Positions 61,653 to 64,000 of a stretch of 64,000 nucleotides of DNA are shown here, one piece after another. The stretch is from Qipengyuania gaetbuli (GTDB lineage: Bacteria > Pseudomonadota > Alphaproteobacteria > Sphingomonadales > Sphingomonadaceae). The notes beneath the pieces were generated by a model. It was not told the origin of the DNA, ran no database searches, and saw nothing but the letters and a program-made list of their open reading frames with translations. Where the stretch lies: contig NZ_JAIVLR010000002.1 of the NCBI RefSeq assembly GCF_020524765.1, positions 398,501 through 462,500 of the forward strand, given 5' to 3'. Position 1 is the stretch's first letter. Each line of letters starts with the position of its first letter. Position numbers and translations under genes: made by a program.

Positions 61653-64000
61653 ATGAATTTCATTCGTACCGGCCGCAAGACGGCCGTTCGTACCGCCCTG
61701 CTGGCAGGTGCCGCAGCACTCGCGCTGCCCGGCGCCGCCTTCGCGCAGGACGCCGATGCTGACGAAGACGTCGCAGCCGAAGAAGAAGCCGACAGCAATG
61801 TCATCATCGTTACCGCCACCAAGCGCGAACAGACGCTGCAGGAAATCCCTGTCGCCGTCAGCGTCACTACTGCCGAAACGATCGAGCGCGCGCAGATCCG
61901 CGACCTCGGCGACCTGCAGACCCAGGTTCCCTCGCTTCGCGTGAACCAGCTGCAGAGCTCGGCCAACACCAACTTCCTCATCCGCGGCTTCGGCAACGGC
62001 GCGAACAATGCCGGTATCGAACCGTCGGTCGGCGTCTTCGTGGACGGCGTCTATCGCAGCCGTACCGCCTCGCAGATCACCGACCTGCCCGACGTGCAGC
62101 GTATCGAAGTCCTGCGTGGTCCCCAGTCGACCCTGTTCGGCAAGAACGCCAGCGCCGGCGTCATCTCGATCGTTACCAAGGAACCGCAATTCGACTTCGG
62201 CGGCGCGGTCGAGCTGAGCTACGGCAATTACAACGCGATCGTGGGCAAGGGCTATGTCACCGGCCCGCTGTCCGAAAACTTCGCCTTCAGCCTTGCTGGC
62301 GGCATCAACAAGCGCGACGGTTACCTGACCGACATCGGCACCGGCAACGACGTCAACAACCGCGACCGTTGGTTCGGCCGCGGCCAGCTGCTGTTCGATA
62401 ACGCCGATGCCCTCAAGGTCCGCATCATTGCCGATTACGACAAGATCGACGAGAACTGCTGCGGCGTCATCAACCTTCAGCAGAGCGCCGCAACGCAGGC
62501 GATCTTCGCGCTGGGCGGCCAAGTTAGCGATGCGAACGATCCCTTCGCCGACATCGTCTCTGTGAACTTCGATTCCAGCAACGACATCGAGAACAAGGGC
62601 ATTTCGGGCCAGATCGATTACGATCTTGGTGCCGTTACCCTGACCTCGATCACGGCCTATCGCGAAAGCGACCTCGCCACCGACCAGGATTCGGACTTCA
62701 CCACCACCGACCTGATCGGTCGCAACTTCGCCGACACCGGCCTCGAAACCTTCACGCAGGAACTGCGCGTTTCGGGTGAAATCGGCGACCGTCTCGGCTT
62801 CCTGCTCGGCGCGTTCTATTTCAACGAAAGCATCGAGCAGACCAACCAGCTGTTCTACGGCCAGGACTTCCGTGAATACGCGAACCTCCTGATCGCTCCG
62901 CAGCTGGCAGCACTTGGCCCGAACGACTTCGCGATCCTCGACCTTGAAGCGACCATCGGCGCGCTGACCGGCCGCAACCTCATCGGCCAGTTCTTCGCTC
63001 CGGGCACCGGCCTGACCGAAGCCTACACTCTCGACAACGAAGCGCTGTCGCTGTTCGGCCAGCTCGACTTCGAAATCACCGACGGCCTGACCCTGACGCT
63101 GGGCGCCAACTGGACGAAGGACGACAAGGAAATCACCACCAACGTGATCTCCAACGACGTCTTCTCGGGCCTCGACCTGGTCGGCGTGGGCAACACCGCC
63201 ATCTTCGCACAGGGCCTTGCTACGCAGGTCGGCTCGCTGCTGATGCTTGGCCGCCCCGCAACGCAGGCGGAAATCGGTGCATTTGCCGCCGGCAACCCGG
63301 CTGCCTTCGCGCAGGTTTCGGCAGGCGTGCAGGCTTTTGCCGATGCGAACGACACCAACCCGGCGGTGAACCCGCTGCTGGCTCTCCAGCCGCTGCAGTT
63401 CCTGCCGCCCTTCCTCAACGTTCCGAACGCGGTGGAAGACGGCACGACCGGCGACGACGACTGGAGCTGGACCGCACGCCTGGCTTACGACGTGTCGCCC
63501 TCGCTCAACATGTATGTGAGCTATGCGACCGGCTTCAAGGCGAGCTCGTTCAACCTGTCGCGCGACAGCCGTCCGCTGCAGAGCGACCTGCCGGCCATCA
63601 TCGCAGCCGGTATCAACCCGGTGAACCTGTCGACCGGTTCGCGTTTCGCGGGTCCGGAAGAAACCGAGGTCATCGAGCTCGGTTTCAAGGGTAACTGGGA
63701 CTACGCCTCGGCCAACCTCACGTTCTTCAACCAGAAGATCGATGGCTTCCAGTCGAACATCTTCACCGGCACGGGCTTCGCGCTGGCGAACGCCGGTCTG
63801 CAGGAAACCTTCGGTGTGGAATTCGACGGTAACGTCCGTCCGACCGACGACCTGACCTTCACCGTCGCCTTTACCTACCTCGACCCCGAATACGTGAGCT
63901 TCACCGATAGCTCGATCGGCGATCTTTCGGGCCGTATGGTTGCAGGCATCTCGCAGCTCTCCGCGAGCTTCGGCATGCTCTACGACAAGGAAGTGAACGA
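61653..64000 (+). CDS. TonB-dependent receptor, partial (3' end outside window)
   Basis: The first 782 residues of an outer-membrane receptor. A signal peptide (ALLAGAAALALPGAAFA-Q) is followed by a TonB-box-like NVIIVTATKREQ (near 48), a plug domain (IPVAVSVTTAETIERAQIRDLGDLQ, FLIRGFGNG, IEVLRGPQSTLFGKNASAGVISIVTKEP), and the early barrel. The RGPQSTLFGKNASAG type is common among sphingomonad receptors of unknown ligand. The stop codon and neighbours that would hint at substrate lie beyond the right edge. Confidence 0.92.
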   Translation, partial: MNFIRTGRKTAVRTALLAGAAALALPGAAFAQDADADEDVAAEEEADSNVIIVTATKREQTLQEIPVAVSVTTAETIERAQIRDLGDLQTQVPSLRVNQLQSSANTNFLIRGFGNGANNAGIEPSVGVFVDGVYRSRTASQITDLPDVQRIEVLRGPQSTLFGKNASAGVISIVTKEPQFDFGGAVELSYGNYNAIVGKGYVTGPLSENFAFSLAGGINKRDGYLTDIGTGNDVNNRDRWFGRGQLLFDNADALKVRIIADYDKIDENCCGVINLQQSAATQAIFALGGQVSDANDPFADIVSVNFDSSNDIENKGISGQIDYDLGAVTLTSITAYRESDLATDQDSDFTTTDLIGRNFADTGLETFTQELRVSGEIGDRLGFLLGAFYFNESIEQTNQLFYGQDFREYANLLIAPQLAALGPNDFAILDLEATIGALTGRNLIGQFFAPGTGLTEAYTLDNEALSLFGQLDFEITDGLTLTLGANWTKDDKEITTNVISNDVFSGLDLVGVGNTAIFAQGLATQVGSLLMLGRPATQAEIGAFAAGNPAAFAQVSAGVQAFADANDTNPAVNPLLALQPLQFLPPFLNVPNAVEDGTTGDDDWSWTARLAYDVSPSLNMYVSYATGFKASSFNLSRDSRPLQSDLPAIIAAGINPVNLSTGSRFAGPEETEVIELGFKGNWDYASANLTFFNQKIDGFQSNIFTGTGFALANAGLQETFGVEFDGNVRPTDDLTFTVAFTYLDPEYVSFTDSSIGDLSGRMVAGISQLSASFGMLYDKEVN

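Overview
The window is a high-GC, densely coded stretch of chromosome. It most likely comes from an alphaproteobacterium of the Sphingomonadales, and gene content points to the Erythrobacteraceae (an inference, not a database match). Supporting signs are two large TonB-dependent receptors, tryptophan-halogenase homologues embedded in a sugar-utilisation locus, a mitofilin-like gene next to hemD, and very many four-base start/stop overlaps (ATGA, TGATG, GTGA). No tRNA, rRNA, insertion sequence, integrase or CRISPR array was seen. No gene-free stretch exceeds 300 bases; the longest is 257 bases, between typA and the last receptor.

Positions 1-15422 form a maltodextrin/starch utilisation locus. 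A minus-strand operon runs TonB receptor, flavin-dependent halogenase, secreted lipoprotein amylase, GH13 alpha-glucosidase, secreted GH97 alpha-glucosidase, and a second halogenase cut by the window edge. A DUF6445-like protein with an apparent 2-oxoglutarate oxygenase triad lies upstream. A LacI regulator, an MFS sugar transporter and a third GH13 amylase lie on the plus strand. A shared 9-mer, ACGTATACG, occurs once before the receptor and once before the transporter and is the best candidate operator. The expected flow is glucan capture at the outer membrane, cleavage by exported amylases and GH97, import by the MFS protein, and final hydrolysis by the signal-less glucosidase.

Positions 15566-18381 hold sulfate activation (cysD and a cysN-cysC fusion). 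Positions 18394-21746 hold acyl-CoA metabolism (thiolase divergent from enoyl-CoA hydratase and acyl-CoA dehydrogenase) with a LiuR-like dyad between them. Positions 21806-28353 hold a small exopolysaccharide locus (O-antigen ligase/polymerase, Wza-type lipoprotein, Wzc-type kinase, TPR-like protein) and a convergent glycosyltransferase. Positions 28350-31356 hold aromatic and lysine/tryptophan catabolism (FAH family, maleylacetoacetate isomerase, glutaryl-CoA dehydrogenase).

Positions 31428-35848 hold small and envelope genes: an orphan lasso-B2-like protein, a 17-cysteine copper-binding protein, a single-domain response regulator, a cassette of OmpA, a 43-residue membrane protein and a helix-hairpin-helix protein, and a VWA lipoprotein. 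Positions 36041-49765 are mostly housekeeping: flippase, gpsA, tsaD, hemC, hemD, mitofilin-like gene, ubiquinone hydroxylase, DsbD-type protein, S10 peptidase and uvrB. Positions 51316-55268 hold the four-gene Anbu proteasome-like operon. The remainder holds a LuxR-type regulator with a degenerate receiver, an extensin-like protein, VOC and putP, an SDR, typA, and a second TonB receptor cut by the right edge.
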